Shown here: in pieces, positions 44,761 through 54,320 of the stretch | Position numbering within the stretch: the stretch's first letter is position 1 | Layout of the letters: every line of letters starts with the position of its first letter | Source: Clostridiales bacterium | GTDB taxonomy: Bacteria > Bacillota > Clostridia > Christensenellales > Borkfalkiaceae | Direction of reading: 5' to 3' | Assembly: GCA_015055805.1 (NCBI GenBank) | Contig: SVHN01000001.1 | Location: forward strand, 186,001 to 250,000 | Length of the DNA stretch: 64,000 bases | Position numbers and translations under genes: made by a program | Notes under the pieces: generated by a model | Seen by the model: only the letters and a program-made list of their open reading frames with translations | The model's database searches: none | Told to the model about the DNA's origin: nothing

Positions 44761-44784
44761 TAAATAAATCGGTAGATGTATAAT
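44756..44784 (+). promoter_or_regulatory. Promoter of the carbohydrate locus
   Basis: TTTACT (44756-44761), 17-bp spacer, TATAAT (44779-44784), giving a leader of about 120 nt before the solute-binding protein gene. The -35 box is poor, as expected for an activator-dependent promoter. Confidence 0.78.
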
Positions 44785-44811
44785 AAAAACGCATACTAGA
44801 GAAGTGTGTCG

Positions 44812-44854
44812 AGAAAGGGAGATCTCCCTTTCTGCAAACCGGTTTGCAGAAAGG
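44812..44854 (+). repeat. Two overlapping perfect palindromes in the operon leader
   Basis: A perfect 22-bp palindrome (44812-44833, AGAAAGGGAGA with its complement) overlaps a perfect 28-bp palindrome (44827-44854, CCTTTCTGCAAACC with its complement). The segment CCTTTCT is shared, so in RNA the middle strand can pair with either the upstream or the downstream strand but not both. It lies about 20-65 nt after the expected transcription start. No T run follows, so it is not an ordinary terminator; it could control mRNA stability or attenuation, or be a second operator in DNA. Confidence 0.8.
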
Positions 44855-44911
44855 CGTATTGATGGATTTAATATGCTACGGCATAAATAACATAATCAAA
44901 AGGAGAACAAG

Positions 44912-46687
44912 ATGAAGAAAAGAATTTGTGTTTTATTGATGGCTGCGCTTTTAGCGGTCACGGGCGTGTTTACTTTTGGCGGTTGCGCGGCAAAAGAAGA
45001 GCTGACTGGCGACTCTAAAACTCTTAACGTAAAGATTAAGAGTTCGGGTTACGGCACGGATTTTATCCATGCGCTAAAAGAGCAGTTTGAAACTACGTTT
45101 GCTGAAGAAGGGTACAAGATCAACGTTCTTGCGCCGGATACGGCTCTTAGTGAAACCAAGATTTTGCAGACCGTTTATACCCAAAAGGGCGATAGCGGTG
45201 TAGATATCTTCTTTAGTTCGCTGAACGCTAGAAACGGCGTTGAAGGGAATTACGGTCAATGTATAGCAGACCTTACCGAAAACGTTTGGAAGAAAACACC
45301 TATTAAGTTTGACAAATCTACCGAAGACAAAACGGTTGAAGAAAAGGTTGCGGGCATGGATTTCCAAGGCGCAAGCGAATATAACGGAAAGTATTACGGC
45401 GTACCTTACGCTTTGGCGTTCGGTGGACTTGCTGTTAATAAAAAGGTTTTAGAGACGTTTAAAGATGCAGACGGTAAAACGCTTGAACTTCCCAAGACGT
45501 CCAACGAACTTTTCGAATGTGCAAGGGTAATTATGAGCAAGGCGACCAAGCCTACCGACGTAAAACCTTTTACCTATTCGACTAGTGGTAACAACTACGC
45601 GATATCTACCGTTAACCCCTGGCTTGCTCAGTACGAAGGTTACGATAGATTTAATCAGTTCTGGAGTTTTGAAGACGAAAACGGTCCTATGGTTGATGGG
45701 GAAGACGCTACTAGATGCGCAGAAGTCTTTGCTTTTGAAGGCGTAGAAAAAACTTTCGAAGCACTCTTTGAAATGTACGACTATAACGTAGCGGCTCAGG
45801 GCGCAAACAGCCAGACCTTTAATCAGGCGCAAGGTCAGCTTATGAACGGCGACGCCGTATTCTATTCGGTTGGTAGCTGGATGCTTAACGAAGAATACGT
45901 TCGTTGGAAAGACAACATTAACGACGTAGTATTTATTAGAACCCCCGTATTATCCGCGCTTGGGACAAAGATGTTCGGCGAAGGAACGGATTACGCTATG
46001 AGCGACGCCGATTGCGAAAAAGCACTTAGAATGATAATTGACGGTGCAGACGAAGATAAAGCGCCTGAAGATATTAAACCTACAATTGACGCAGCATTTG
46101 GTAAGGATTTCAAAACTGATGATATTTTAAGAGTATGCGAAGCGCGTGGCTACGCAAAGAACAGTTCGGGCAACGGCGCGTATCTCAATGAAAAATCTAA
46201 CAAAAAAGAACTTGCGTATACCTTCCTTCGCTTTATAGCAAGCGAAGATGCTGGTAAACTCATTGCGTCAAACACCAGAACCCCAAGTCCCTTTGCAAAG
46301 GAATGCTTGAAAGATAGCGAAATAGAATACTTGCGTAACCTTGACGAGATCGCAAACAGCAGATACTTTAAGATGATTACCGCAGATTCTTCGGGATACA
46401 GAAAAGAAATGGGCGTAAACTCAATGTTTATGTCTTACGCAGGCGAATATTTTGCAAACAAAGTTCGTGACTGGCGTGTAAGTATTTATAAAGACGACGT
46501 TTACACGTTTAAGGATACCGTATCGGTAGCAAACGGCGATACCAAGCATTCTGCTAAAATCGCAGATATAACCATTAACGGCAAATATTCAAGAGAACCG
46601 TATACTATTTGCGCAGAAGCATTTGCAAACGAAATATATAAAGTAGCAATAGAAAATCTAAAATCAGGTTTGTGGAAAGTTCAATAA
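44912..46687 (+). CDS. Sugar ABC transporter substrate-binding lipoprotein
   Basis: A 591-residue extracellular solute-binding protein, larger than the usual ~430-450. The signal peptide ends in lipobox FGGC (Cys25). The family 1-type binding fold is suggested by GASEYNGKYYGVPYALAFGG, LPKTSNELFECARVIM and FNQAQGQLMNGDAVFYSVGSW. First gene of the locus, preceded by AAAAGGAG. Two permeases follow, forming a CUT1-type importer for oligosaccharides. The size suggests a large ligand. No ATPase subunit is present, so a shared MsmX-like ATPase elsewhere must drive it. Confidence 0.9.
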   Translation: MKKRICVLLMAALLAVTGVFTFGGCAAKEELTGDSKTLNVKIKSSGYGTDFIHALKEQFETTFAEEGYKINVLAPDTALSETKILQTVYTQKGDSGVDIFFSSLNARNGVEGNYGQCIADLTENVWKKTPIKFDKSTEDKTVEEKVAGMDFQGASEYNGKYYGVPYALAFGGLAVNKKVLETFKDADGKTLELPKTSNELFECARVIMSKATKPTDVKPFTYSTSGNNYAISTVNPWLAQYEGYDRFNQFWSFEDENGPMVDGEDATRCAEVFAFEGVEKTFEALFEMYDYNVAAQGANSQTFNQAQGQLMNGDAVFYSVGSWMLNEEYVRWKDNINDVVFIRTPVLSALGTKMFGEGTDYAMSDADCEKALRMIIDGADEDKAPEDIKPTIDAAFGKDFKTDDILRVCEARGYAKNSSGNGAYLNEKSNKKELAYTFLRFIASEDAGKLIASNTRTPSPFAKECLKDSEIEYLRNLDEIANSRYFKMITADSSGYRKEMGVNSMFMSYAGEYFANKVRDWRVSIYKDDVYTFKDTVSVANGDTKHSAKIADITINGKYSREPYTICAEAFANEIYKVAIENLKSGLWKVQ

Positions 46688-46702
46688 CTTTGGAGAAGAA
46701 AG

Positions 46703-47677
46703 ATGGCTGATAATAAAAAGAAAGGGATATTAAGCAAGTATTCGGTTTGGGATAGGAAAAAATTCTCGTTCGTATACGTTATTCTAATCTATCCCGTAAT
46801 ACACGTTTTACTGTTCTATTTTTACGTTCATATCGATTCATTCCTTATGGCGTTTCAGGATACAAAGGGTGACTGGTCGTTCCAGTCGCTAGAAAGAGTG
46901 TTCAACGGATTTTTTAAGGGTGAAGACCCAGTTTCTGGTATTAATCTTCTAGAATACCTTTGGAAATCTCTTCTTATTTGGGTAAACGGCACAATCGTTA
47001 CAGACGTTATATCGCTCGTGATAGCCTTTATGTTAACCAAACATATGGTAGGTAGTAAAGCGTTCAGGGTTGTGTACAGTATACCGGGTCTTGTTGGCGG
47101 CGTTGTATTTTCAAGAATAATGCAGAATATTTACGCATATAACGGACCTATGATAGCACTTCTCGACTCAATGGGCGTAGAACTTAGCAACTTCGTTAGA
47201 AACGACGGATTACTTGGTGCGCAAGAAACGGCTTATGCAACCCTTTTAACTCAGTTCTTTATTTTCGGCATAACCGGCGGATCAATGATTATAGCAGGCG
47301 CGTATATGAAAGTGCCCGAAGAAATTTTTGAATCGGCAAGAATGGACGGTTGCGGCTTAGTAAGAGAGTGTGTCAGCATTGGTATTCCTTGTATTTGGCC
47401 AACTTTCTCTACCTTGTTGACTTTCTCGCTGTGCGGAATGTTCGTTGGCGGCGCAGACTTCTATCTGTATTCAAACGGTACGGGCGCAAACGGTCTAGTT
47501 TCAATAGGCTACTATATGCATAGACTTCAAGTTGCTATATCGCAAAACGTCGGTAACAACCAGTACTTGTTCGGATTTGCGTCTGCGTTCGGTATGGTTA
47601 TTACTATGTTTACTATACCTGTCGTTTTAATCGGTAAGAAAATTCTTTCCAAGATTAACGACGTGGTTGATTTTTAA
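46703..47677 (+). CDS. Sugar ABC transporter permease (MalF/UgpA type)
   Basis: A 324-residue membrane permease with six or seven helices. The EAA loop that contacts the ATPase is visible as ESARMDGCGLVRECVSIGIP. The N-terminal helix starts at about residue 22. It lies 15 bases after the solute-binding protein gene and 14 bases before the second permease, in the standard order of CUT1 sugar importers. Confidence 0.92.
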   Translation: MADNKKKGILSKYSVWDRKKFSFVYVILIYPVIHVLLFYFYVHIDSFLMAFQDTKGDWSFQSLERVFNGFFKGEDPVSGINLLEYLWKSLLIWVNGTIVTDVISLVIAFMLTKHMVGSKAFRVVYSIPGLVGGVVFSRIMQNIYAYNGPMIALLDSMGVELSNFVRNDGLLGAQETAYATLLTQFFIFGITGGSMIIAGAYMKVPEEIFESARMDGCGLVRECVSIGIPCIWPTFSTLLTFSLCGMFVGGADFYLYSNGTGANGLVSIGYYMHRLQVAISQNVGNNQYLFGFASAFGMVITMFTIPVVLIGKKILSKINDVVDF

Positions 47678-47691
47678 TAGGGGGGACGACT

Positions 47692-48588
47692 ATGAAAAAA
47701 ATGAAAGCTAAAACAAATCCCTTCGTTAAATTTCACAATTTGCATTTGGGAACGAAAATAATACTTATCGTATTCTTCTTGTACTTTATGTTGCAAGCGT
47801 TTATCCACCTTTATCCGTTCGTGTGGGTGTTCAATAACTCACTCAAAACGACTAAGGAATTTGCAACTAGCACTATGGCGATAACCCAAAGTTGGTCGTT
47901 TGTAAACTACTTGAAAGTTTTCAGCGACTTTAAGGGCAACGGCGTAGTTGGATACTGGAGTATGTTTATGAACTCGGTATGGCAGACTATGACTTATTTG
48001 CTCATTAACTTAGGTTCTAGTATGCTAGTTGCTTATGCAATAAGTAAGTTCAAATTCCCAGGAAGAAATCTTTTGTACGGATTTATGATCTTTACCCAAA
48101 CAATTCCGATTTTCGGTGCAGGCGCAGCAAGCTTTAAATTGCAGTACGCTTTGGGTTTTTATAACAACCCTTGGACTATATGGCTTGGCTGGGGTATGGG
48201 CTTTGACTATTCGGCGTTTATACTTTACGGAACGTTTATGTCCATAAGCAACTCTTACGCAGAATCCGCCTCGCTTGACGGTGCAAACGAATATCAAATA
48301 TTCGGCAAAGTAATACTTCCTCAGGTTGCGCCCGTTATGGCAGCATTAGTCGTTCAGAACTTTATCGGAAGATGGAACAACTACGGTACGTCGCAAGTAT
48401 ATCTTCCTGCGTATCCCAACCTTGCTTACGGTCTTTTCACTTTTGAAAAGCAAGCAATGTACACGGAAAACGCCGACGGCGTATATTTTGCCGCGCTATT
48501 AATCGCAGCAATACCAGGAATACTTATCTATTCTTTCTCACAAAACCTTATTATAAAGAACATCTCTGTTGGTGGTCTTAAAGGTTAA
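47692..48588 (+). CDS. Sugar ABC transporter permease (MalG/UgpE type)
   Basis: A 298-residue permease with six helices; the EAA loop reads ESASLDGANEYQIFGKVILP, and the final VGGLKG is the common C-terminus of MalG-type subunits. Together with the preceding permease it makes the transmembrane channel. A GGGGGGAC site precedes the ATG. Confidence 0.93.
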   Translation: MKKMKAKTNPFVKFHNLHLGTKIILIVFFLYFMLQAFIHLYPFVWVFNNSLKTTKEFATSTMAITQSWSFVNYLKVFSDFKGNGVVGYWSMFMNSVWQTMTYLLINLGSSMLVAYAISKFKFPGRNLLYGFMIFTQTIPIFGAGAASFKLQYALGFYNNPWTIWLGWGMGFDYSAFILYGTFMSISNSYAESASLDGANEYQIFGKVILPQVAPVMAALVVQNFIGRWNNYGTSQVYLPAYPNLAYGLFTFEKQAMYTENADGVYFAALLIAAIPGILIYSFSQNLIIKNISVGGLKG

Positions 48589-48603
48589 TATTCGGAGGGA
48601 AAA

Positions 48604-51600
48604 ATGAAGTTGAAAAGAATTTTAACCCTAACTTTAACCGCGGTTATGACTATGTGCGTACTTTTTTTAGTTGCGTGTGGCTCAACTAAAAACGTGCAAA
48701 TAAATTTCCGCGATACTAAAGCAGTATATAGGGTAGGCGAAACCATTGACCTAAAAGATATAGTTGAAACTGAAAAAGGTTTAACTTATTCTTTTTCGTA
48801 CTCAATCGACGGCGGTGAAACCGTCGACGTTGAGGCAAGAACGTTGTTTGCCGCAAAAGCAGGCGAATACACCATTAATTGCAAAGCTATAAATCAAAAG
48901 GGAAAAGAAGTCGGTAATAACAGCACGTCTATATGCGTTTACGACCAAGAACCGTTGATGTTTATGACCAACACAACGTATAGCTTTGTATACTTGGAAA
49001 AATATTACCTAGAAAAACTCATACCCCTTTACGATATGTTTTATCAATCGGAAGGTGATTACGAGTTTATTATAGATTATTGTTATCACTATAAAAATCC
49101 TTACGTAACCGAAGGCGTAAAAATCGAGTTCGGTGAAACGCCGTCAACTGGCGAATACGAAGGGTTTTACGACGGAAAAGATAGCGTCACCTTTATCAAG
49201 GAAGGAAAATACGAGTTCCACTTGATTATGAGAAACGGCGGCGGCGAAATTGACGATACGTTTATTGTGACCGTTCGTGAAAATTTCGAAGCGTTTGAAG
49301 ATTTATTAAACGATAAAGATTACCAAGGTCAATATACGCTTGATTACGACGTAGCAACGGGTATAGCAAGTTGGACGCCTTTTGACGGCGCGTCTTGGTA
49401 TAAGGTTAAAATCGACTACGAAACCGTTTATACGCAGAGTACTAGCCTTGATATAAGACCGTACTTTGTCCCGGCTGAAGAACGCGATAGCAAGGGCAAC
49501 GCAAAGATTCATTTCCAACTCTTTGATTTCACGGTTATACCGCTTGACGAAAATAAACAGCCTGTTCGTACGGGTATTCAAGAAGATAACGTTTTAGGAT
49601 ACAAATATCAACTTAAAGACTTCGTTGTTGCGCCCGAACAATGCGGAGCTGCCGTATTGTCAAAGGGTACTACCGTAACCGAAAAGGACGGAATTTATAC
49701 TGCAAGCCTATTAGGCGGAAAATCTAGGTCTAAGGGTTGGAGTACAGGCGTTCATATGCTTGACAACAACTACGTCGCTTGGCTTGGCGAATACGGAACG
49801 GGTACTTACGTTGACTTTACCTTTAAGGGCAACAACCTACCGCAAATGATGTTCTTTGCGGATAAAGTAAACGGCGACATGAGTATGGGTAACGAGAGTG
49901 ATCCTAACCAAGGTGTGTTTATCAATAACGGTATGTACTGCGCGATCGTAGATACGAGTTATCAGTTGTTTAGCGCGGACAGAATCACCGTTTGGGGGCC
50001 GAACAGATTCTACGGTTCTTCAAGTTCGACGGCAAAGACGTGGTCTGGTAGGGACGATAACGGCGTTAATCACAGAATAGCGCACGAACTTACCTATCCT
50101 GCATTTACTCAAAACTATCTTATGAGTAAAGAGGTTGAAAACACTAACTTCAAATATACCGTCGGTACTTACGAAAAGGGTGGATTATTGTGGATCAATA
50201 TGGCACTCTACAATCTTGATAACGGCAGTGAAATAAGCGTTGCGCATATAAGAACTACGCTTACGCCCGACAAGGTGAAAGCCGGCAATATCATAGCGTA
50301 CGCAAGCGTAAAAGTAGATGCGGAAGACTCGCAGTTTACCTTTACTAAACCTTACCAGAGTGAACCCGTTTACGGAAGTGTTTATCTCGGAACGGTCGAA
50401 AAGACAGGCGAAAATACCGGTAACGTTTTACTAAACGGTATAAGACCTGTTCACGCAGGCAGCGGCTCTGGCGTTGGTGCTAACTCGTCAATAGGCGTTC
50501 AAGACAGTTACTTACTCTTTAAGGGTGACTACGGCGTAGGCAATTACGTTGAGTTTACGTTTAAGGGCAACAATATGCCGTATCTTAATATGTTCTCTAA
50601 CGATATCGACGGTTATCTAGGTGATAACGGTTTAGGTGGTACAGGTTTAGTACTTATAAACGGTATAGTTGACAGAAACAACAATAAAGATGCAACAAAC
50701 GTTAACGTCGTTAAAGATGGCAACTATATAGATAGAGAAGTTTTATGCGATAAACTTACCGTTTGGGGACCCAACAGATACAGAGCGCAGCACGACGGTT
50801 CTAACGGTACTGGTGACGGCGGAAAACCGCTATTAACGTTCACTTACGAAGATTATCCGTTACTCACTCAAAAAGGTCTAAAAGAAGATACGTCGGGCAG
50901 AACTTATAAATATAGAGTTGGTACGTATTATGACGCAATCGGCAATCTATACCTTGATATTACCTTGTCTGATGCGTCGAACAACTCAGTAATTCACAGT
51001 ATTAAAGAGATAACAGGGCTTTCGTCGTTAGATATAGTTGAAGGCAATATCCTTGCCCTTGGTTGTATGAAAGGCGAAAACAACCCGACGGAATTTAGTT
51101 TCGTTGCGCCTAAACTCGATAAACCCGACACCGAAACCAACGTCGTTGCAAGAGACGCTATTCTTAATGCAGACAGTTCGGTAACGCTTAAAGGTGTTCG
51201 TCCTGTCAACTCTCAGGGAACGAAAGGCGTGGGCGCAGTTGGAAGTATCGGAAAAGAAGACAGCTATATCGCGTTTAAGGGCGATTACGGTGTAGGCAAC
51301 TACGTTGAATTTACGTTCAGCGGAAATAATATGCCGTATCTAAACCTGTTTGCAGATACCGTTGACGGTTGGCTCGGTATTACCGATTCTGAAATGGTCG
51401 GTGAAGGCGAAGAACAGCAAGAAGTCGGTATCCCAGGAAAGGGTATAGTTATCATAAACGGTATAGTTGACCAAGGCAACCAACGCAAAGACGATACCGT
51501 AAATAGGGAAATCCGCTGCGAAGAATATAACGTTTGGGGTCCCAACAGATACACGACTACTAGACAGGACGGAGCAAACATAGGCGAACATAAACCCCTA

Positions 51601-52665
51601 TTATCTCTGTCGTATAGCGAGTATCCGCTACTTACACAGAAAGGCTTAAAGGAAGATACGTCGGGTAAGACCTATAAGTACAAAGTCGGAACGTATTACG
51701 ACGTTATAGGTAATTTGATTTTAGATATTAAACTTTCCGATGCGTCGAACGACCAAGTAATATACGATATTCAAGAAGTACTAGAACTCGGCACGACAGA
51801 AATCGGTACGGGCAATATCGTAGCCCTTGCGCCTATGAAAGGCTTAAATCAAGACAGCACGTTTAAGTTTAGTGCGCCTGTAAAAGAAAAATCAGACGTA
51901 AAACCCGCAATCACAGCATCTGGCGCAGCAGTAAATGCTGATAACTCTGTAACCTTAACGGGTATCTCTGTTACAAATGGTCAAATTGGCACATGGAAAG
52001 CAGTTAAAAATAACTATATCGGTTTTGATAGTTTGTATGGTTTAGGCACTTATATTGACTTATATTACACTGGCGATAACGTACCTTACGTTACTTTCTT
52101 TGCAGACCAAATTGACGGTTGTATGAACGCTTATGATTCTACTGGCAGTAACAGTATTGACGGTTTTAATAGAGTAGGAATAATGATAGCATCAGGCGGT
52201 AGAACTTATACAACGCCAGGAACGAGTGGAGCTCAAGTTGCGGCAAACACTGAGAATAATTTATTTTTCTACGGTCCGTATAGATATCATTATACTAGCT
52301 CTTATTATACCAAATATGACGTTGCGAATTATACAAGTGTAGAAAATAGCAACTTTACAGAAATACTTCATAATAACGCTGTTGATAATAAGCAGTATAA
52401 GTTGACCTACGGTATGATTGACGTTGACGGAAGTATTTACGCGGATATAACTCTTTCGTATCTAAAAGAAAACGAAACCGAATATACGCCTATTTGTTCA
52501 TTAAAATTAGATACTGGAGTAACTGTAGAAGAAATGAAGACTGTACTCGGCATAACTAATGGCGAACTTAAAGGCAAAATTATTATCTACGCTGCTATTA
52601 AAGGCGCAGGCAACGATACGACTTTCTCGTTTAGTCAGCCGTATCAACCGCAACAAGGAGAATAA
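48604..52665 (+). CDS. Large surface lipoprotein with four tandem ~250-residue domains
   Basis: A 1353-residue lipoprotein: signal peptide with lipobox LVAC (Cys25), Ig-like regions (about 30-340), then four copies of an unrecognised domain with cores starting near residues 389, 635, 886 and 1136. Each copy has a SYxxFKGDYGVGxYVEFTF pattern, GNNMPYLNMF, an ING segment, VWGPNRY, a YPLLTQKGL or related stretch and a closing PxFSFxAP. I infer beta-sandwich (lectin-like) carbohydrate-binding modules; no catalytic motif is visible. Copy 4 is more divergent and nearly identical to the end of the protein at 54,535. Part of the transporter operon (16 bases after the permease). Confidence 0.83.
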   Translation: MKLKRILTLTLTAVMTMCVLFLVACGSTKNVQINFRDTKAVYRVGETIDLKDIVETEKGLTYSFSYSIDGGETVDVEARTLFAAKAGEYTINCKAINQKGKEVGNNSTSICVYDQEPLMFMTNTTYSFVYLEKYYLEKLIPLYDMFYQSEGDYEFIIDYCYHYKNPYVTEGVKIEFGETPSTGEYEGFYDGKDSVTFIKEGKYEFHLIMRNGGGEIDDTFIVTVRENFEAFEDLLNDKDYQGQYTLDYDVATGIASWTPFDGASWYKVKIDYETVYTQSTSLDIRPYFVPAEERDSKGNAKIHFQLFDFTVIPLDENKQPVRTGIQEDNVLGYKYQLKDFVVAPEQCGAAVLSKGTTVTEKDGIYTASLLGGKSRSKGWSTGVHMLDNNYVAWLGEYGTGTYVDFTFKGNNLPQMMFFADKVNGDMSMGNESDPNQGVFINNGMYCAIVDTSYQLFSADRITVWGPNRFYGSSSSTAKTWSGRDDNGVNHRIAHELTYPAFTQNYLMSKEVENTNFKYTVGTYEKGGLLWINMALYNLDNGSEISVAHIRTTLTPDKVKAGNIIAYASVKVDAEDSQFTFTKPYQSEPVYGSVYLGTVEKTGENTGNVLLNGIRPVHAGSGSGVGANSSIGVQDSYLLFKGDYGVGNYVEFTFKGNNMPYLNMFSNDIDGYLGDNGLGGTGLVLINGIVDRNNNKDATNVNVVKDGNYIDREVLCDKLTVWGPNRYRAQHDGSNGTGDGGKPLLTFTYEDYPLLTQKGLKEDTSGRTYKYRVGTYYDAIGNLYLDITLSDASNNSVIHSIKEITGLSSLDIVEGNILALGCMKGENNPTEFSFVAPKLDKPDTETNVVARDAILNADSSVTLKGVRPVNSQGTKGVGAVGSIGKEDSYIAFKGDYGVGNYVEFTFSGNNMPYLNLFADTVDGWLGITDSEMVGEGEEQQEVGIPGKGIVIINGIVDQGNQRKDDTVNREIRCEEYNVWGPNRYTTTRQDGANIGEHKPLLSLSYSEYPLLTQKGLKEDTSGKTYKYKVGTYYDVIGNLILDIKLSDASNDQVIYDIQEVLELGTTEIGTGNIVALAPMKGLNQDSTFKFSAPVKEKSDVKPAITASGAAVNADNSVTLTGISVTNGQIGTWKAVKNNYIGFDSLYGLGTYIDLYYTGDNVPYVTFFADQIDGCMNAYDSTGSNSIDGFNRVGIMIASGGRTYTTPGTSGAQVAANTENNLFFYGPYRYHYTSSYYTKYDVANYTSVENSNFTEILHNNAVDNKQYKLTYGMIDVDGSIYADITLSYLKENETEYTPICSLKLDTGVTVEEMKTVLGITNGELKGKIIIYAAIKGAGNDTTFSFSQPYQPQQGE
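51949..52644 (+). repeat. Direct DNA repeat, copy 1 (696 bp)
   Basis: Codes for copy 4 of the repeated domain. It matches 56113-56805 almost throughout, including long identical runs (for instance from the TACGACGTT-like stretch near 52,310 to 52,440), with one 3-base indel near 52,225. Both copies are in the same reading frame relative to their genes. Confidence 0.9.
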
Positions 52666-52667
52666 TT

Positions 52668-54242
52668 ATGAAGAAAATATTAATAAAAATCATAACGCTT
52701 ATGCTTTGCGCGGTTTTGTGCTTATCAACCCTTATCGGCTGCGCAGGTGGCCCGAAAGTAAAACTTCCCGATTATACTGGTGAAGAGTTTAAGTTTTTCG
52801 CTTATACTTCGCCAACCTCAGGCGAGTGGGTAAAGGACGGCGAAATCTATTATACTGAAGACTATCAAACGGTAGAAAGATATAAAGAGTACAAAGAATC
52901 AGGTCTAAACATCTTAATGCTTACGGGTGATTCAGGTTTTACTAACGAAGGTCCGTGGAAAGAAAGTACCGCTTATAAGTGTATGACAAACGCGTACGCG
53001 GCAGGTATTGACAAAATCATTTTGGACGATATTCGCCTAACAACTTTGGTGTATTCACAAAGTTTGGTGGGTGGCGAAGGTGCTATTTATAGCCCGGAAG
53101 ACGCTGACGGAGACGGCGTTTCAGACGCGTTATATAGAGACGTTAAATCGTACCTTGAAACATATTATAAGCAGCCCGGTTTTTATGGAATAAGACTTGG
53201 CGACGAGCCCGATTGTAAATATCAAGAATCGTTCGGACACGTTTATAGGGCGGTAACCGCGGCGTCAAAAAAACTGGGTATGGAAGACATTTACATCTTC
53301 TTAAATCTATTCCCGCACTTTGCCCCGGGCGAAAACACCTTTTCAGAAGAACCGACTAGCACTTTTGAACAGGCATATATGAGTTATTTGGAAGGATTTT
53401 TGGAAACGACCAGAGCACCTAGACTTTGCGTAGACATCTATTTCTTCAAGGGTTACGGCATGACTAGGGGGAATTACGCTTGCTTACAACTCTTTGAAAG
53501 GGCGTGCAAGAATTACGGAGCGCGTACGACTTTCGCTCTTCAATCATACGAAGGGTGGTCGGGCAACACCGTAAACTACGACCTTATGGATAGAGCAATG
53601 ATGAACTTTGAAATGAACAGCTGTATCGGCATGGGAATGACTGAGTTTGCCTATTACACCTATATGCCAGGTAAATCCTATTCGACTACGGGCACAAAGG
53701 CTTTGGAGCGCGGCTCTTTCTTAACTAGAAACGGCGAAAAGACTAATATCTATTATTACGCTCAGGAAACTATGGCGATAGCGCAGAAACTTGCGCCCAT
53801 CATTACTAACTATAAATTCCAAGGCTCTAAACTCTATACTTGCGACGATCCTTGGACACAGGATAACCCGATTGTTGCAAACTTTGATTACACTAACTAT
53901 TTCCGCAGTTCGGTTGACGAAAAAACGAATACCGCAATCGAGTTTGACAACAGCTACAAATTTAAAAAAATCAATAAGGTCAATATAGATAACGACATAG
54001 CATTTGTTACCGAACTATACGATCAGACTAACGACCTATATATGTATATGGCTCAAAACGTAATTGATCCTAGAAGCGGTGCGCTTGGTAGAACGGATAT
54101 GAACGTTTCAATTGACTTTGGCGATTACGAATGGGTTGCTCAAATAGAAGACGGTGACGTAACTTACGTAAAGCTTGAAGACGGCATATATAACAAAGCA
54201 CTCTCGGCTGGTTATGCGGTATATTTAGTACCGTTAGTATAA
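52668..54242 (+). CDS. Glycosidase-like surface lipoprotein (DEP-motif family)
   Basis: A 524-residue lipoprotein (lipobox LIGC, Cys25) with what looks like a TIM-barrel glycosidase fold. Candidate catalytic residues are Glu180 in GIRLGDEPD and Asp256 in PRLCVDIYFF, the first resembling the acid/base Glu of clan GH-A enzymes. An inserted loop DADGDGVSD (145-153) has the pattern of a calcium-binding loop. It is a clear paralogue of the intracellular protein at 56,922 (shared DEP, RLCVD and NGEK...YY blocks). I cannot assign a GH family. It starts 2 bases after the previous gene, so it is cotranscribed. Confidence 0.78.
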   Translation: MKKILIKIITLMLCAVLCLSTLIGCAGGPKVKLPDYTGEEFKFFAYTSPTSGEWVKDGEIYYTEDYQTVERYKEYKESGLNILMLTGDSGFTNEGPWKESTAYKCMTNAYAAGIDKIILDDIRLTTLVYSQSLVGGEGAIYSPEDADGDGVSDALYRDVKSYLETYYKQPGFYGIRLGDEPDCKYQESFGHVYRAVTAASKKLGMEDIYIFLNLFPHFAPGENTFSEEPTSTFEQAYMSYLEGFLETTRAPRLCVDIYFFKGYGMTRGNYACLQLFERACKNYGARTTFALQSYEGWSGNTVNYDLMDRAMMNFEMNSCIGMGMTEFAYYTYMPGKSYSTTGTKALERGSFLTRNGEKTNIYYYAQETMAIAQKLAPIITNYKFQGSKLYTCDDPWTQDNPIVANFDYTNYFRSSVDEKTNTAIEFDNSYKFKKINKVNIDNDIAFVTELYDQTNDLYMYMAQNVIDPRSGALGRTDMNVSIDFGDYEWVAQIEDGDVTYVKLEDGIYNKALSAGYAVYLVPLV

Positions 54243-54260
54243 TTAATTTGTTGACACATA

Positions 54261-54293
54261 GGGCGGACGGCGTTCGCCCCATTGTCGTACAAT
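54261..54293 (+). other. Two tandem hairpins between the lipoprotein and peptide genes
   Basis: Hairpin 1: GGGCGGAC (54261-54268) pairs with GTTCGCCC (54272-54279), loop GGC. Hairpin 2: ATTGT-CGT-ACAAT (54281-54293). No T run follows, so they may be processing or stabilising elements in the operon mRNA rather than terminators. Confidence 0.6.
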
Positions 54294-54306
54294 AATGGCA
54301 AAAACG

Positions 54307-54320
54307 TGAAAACGTTAAAA
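54307..54320 (+). promoter_or_regulatory. Possible catabolite-responsive (cre-like) element
   Basis: TGAAAACGTTAAAA fits the CcpA cre consensus TGWAANCGNTNWCA at all but one defined position. A TACAAT at 54321-54326 could be a -10 box, but no -35 box is spaced correctly. Chance match is possible. Confidence 0.3.

Noticed and set aside
54251..54293. Promoter TTGACA / TACAAT before the 49-aa peptide
   Set aside because: The two boxes are 31 bp apart with a GC-rich hairpin between them, so they cannot form one promoter.
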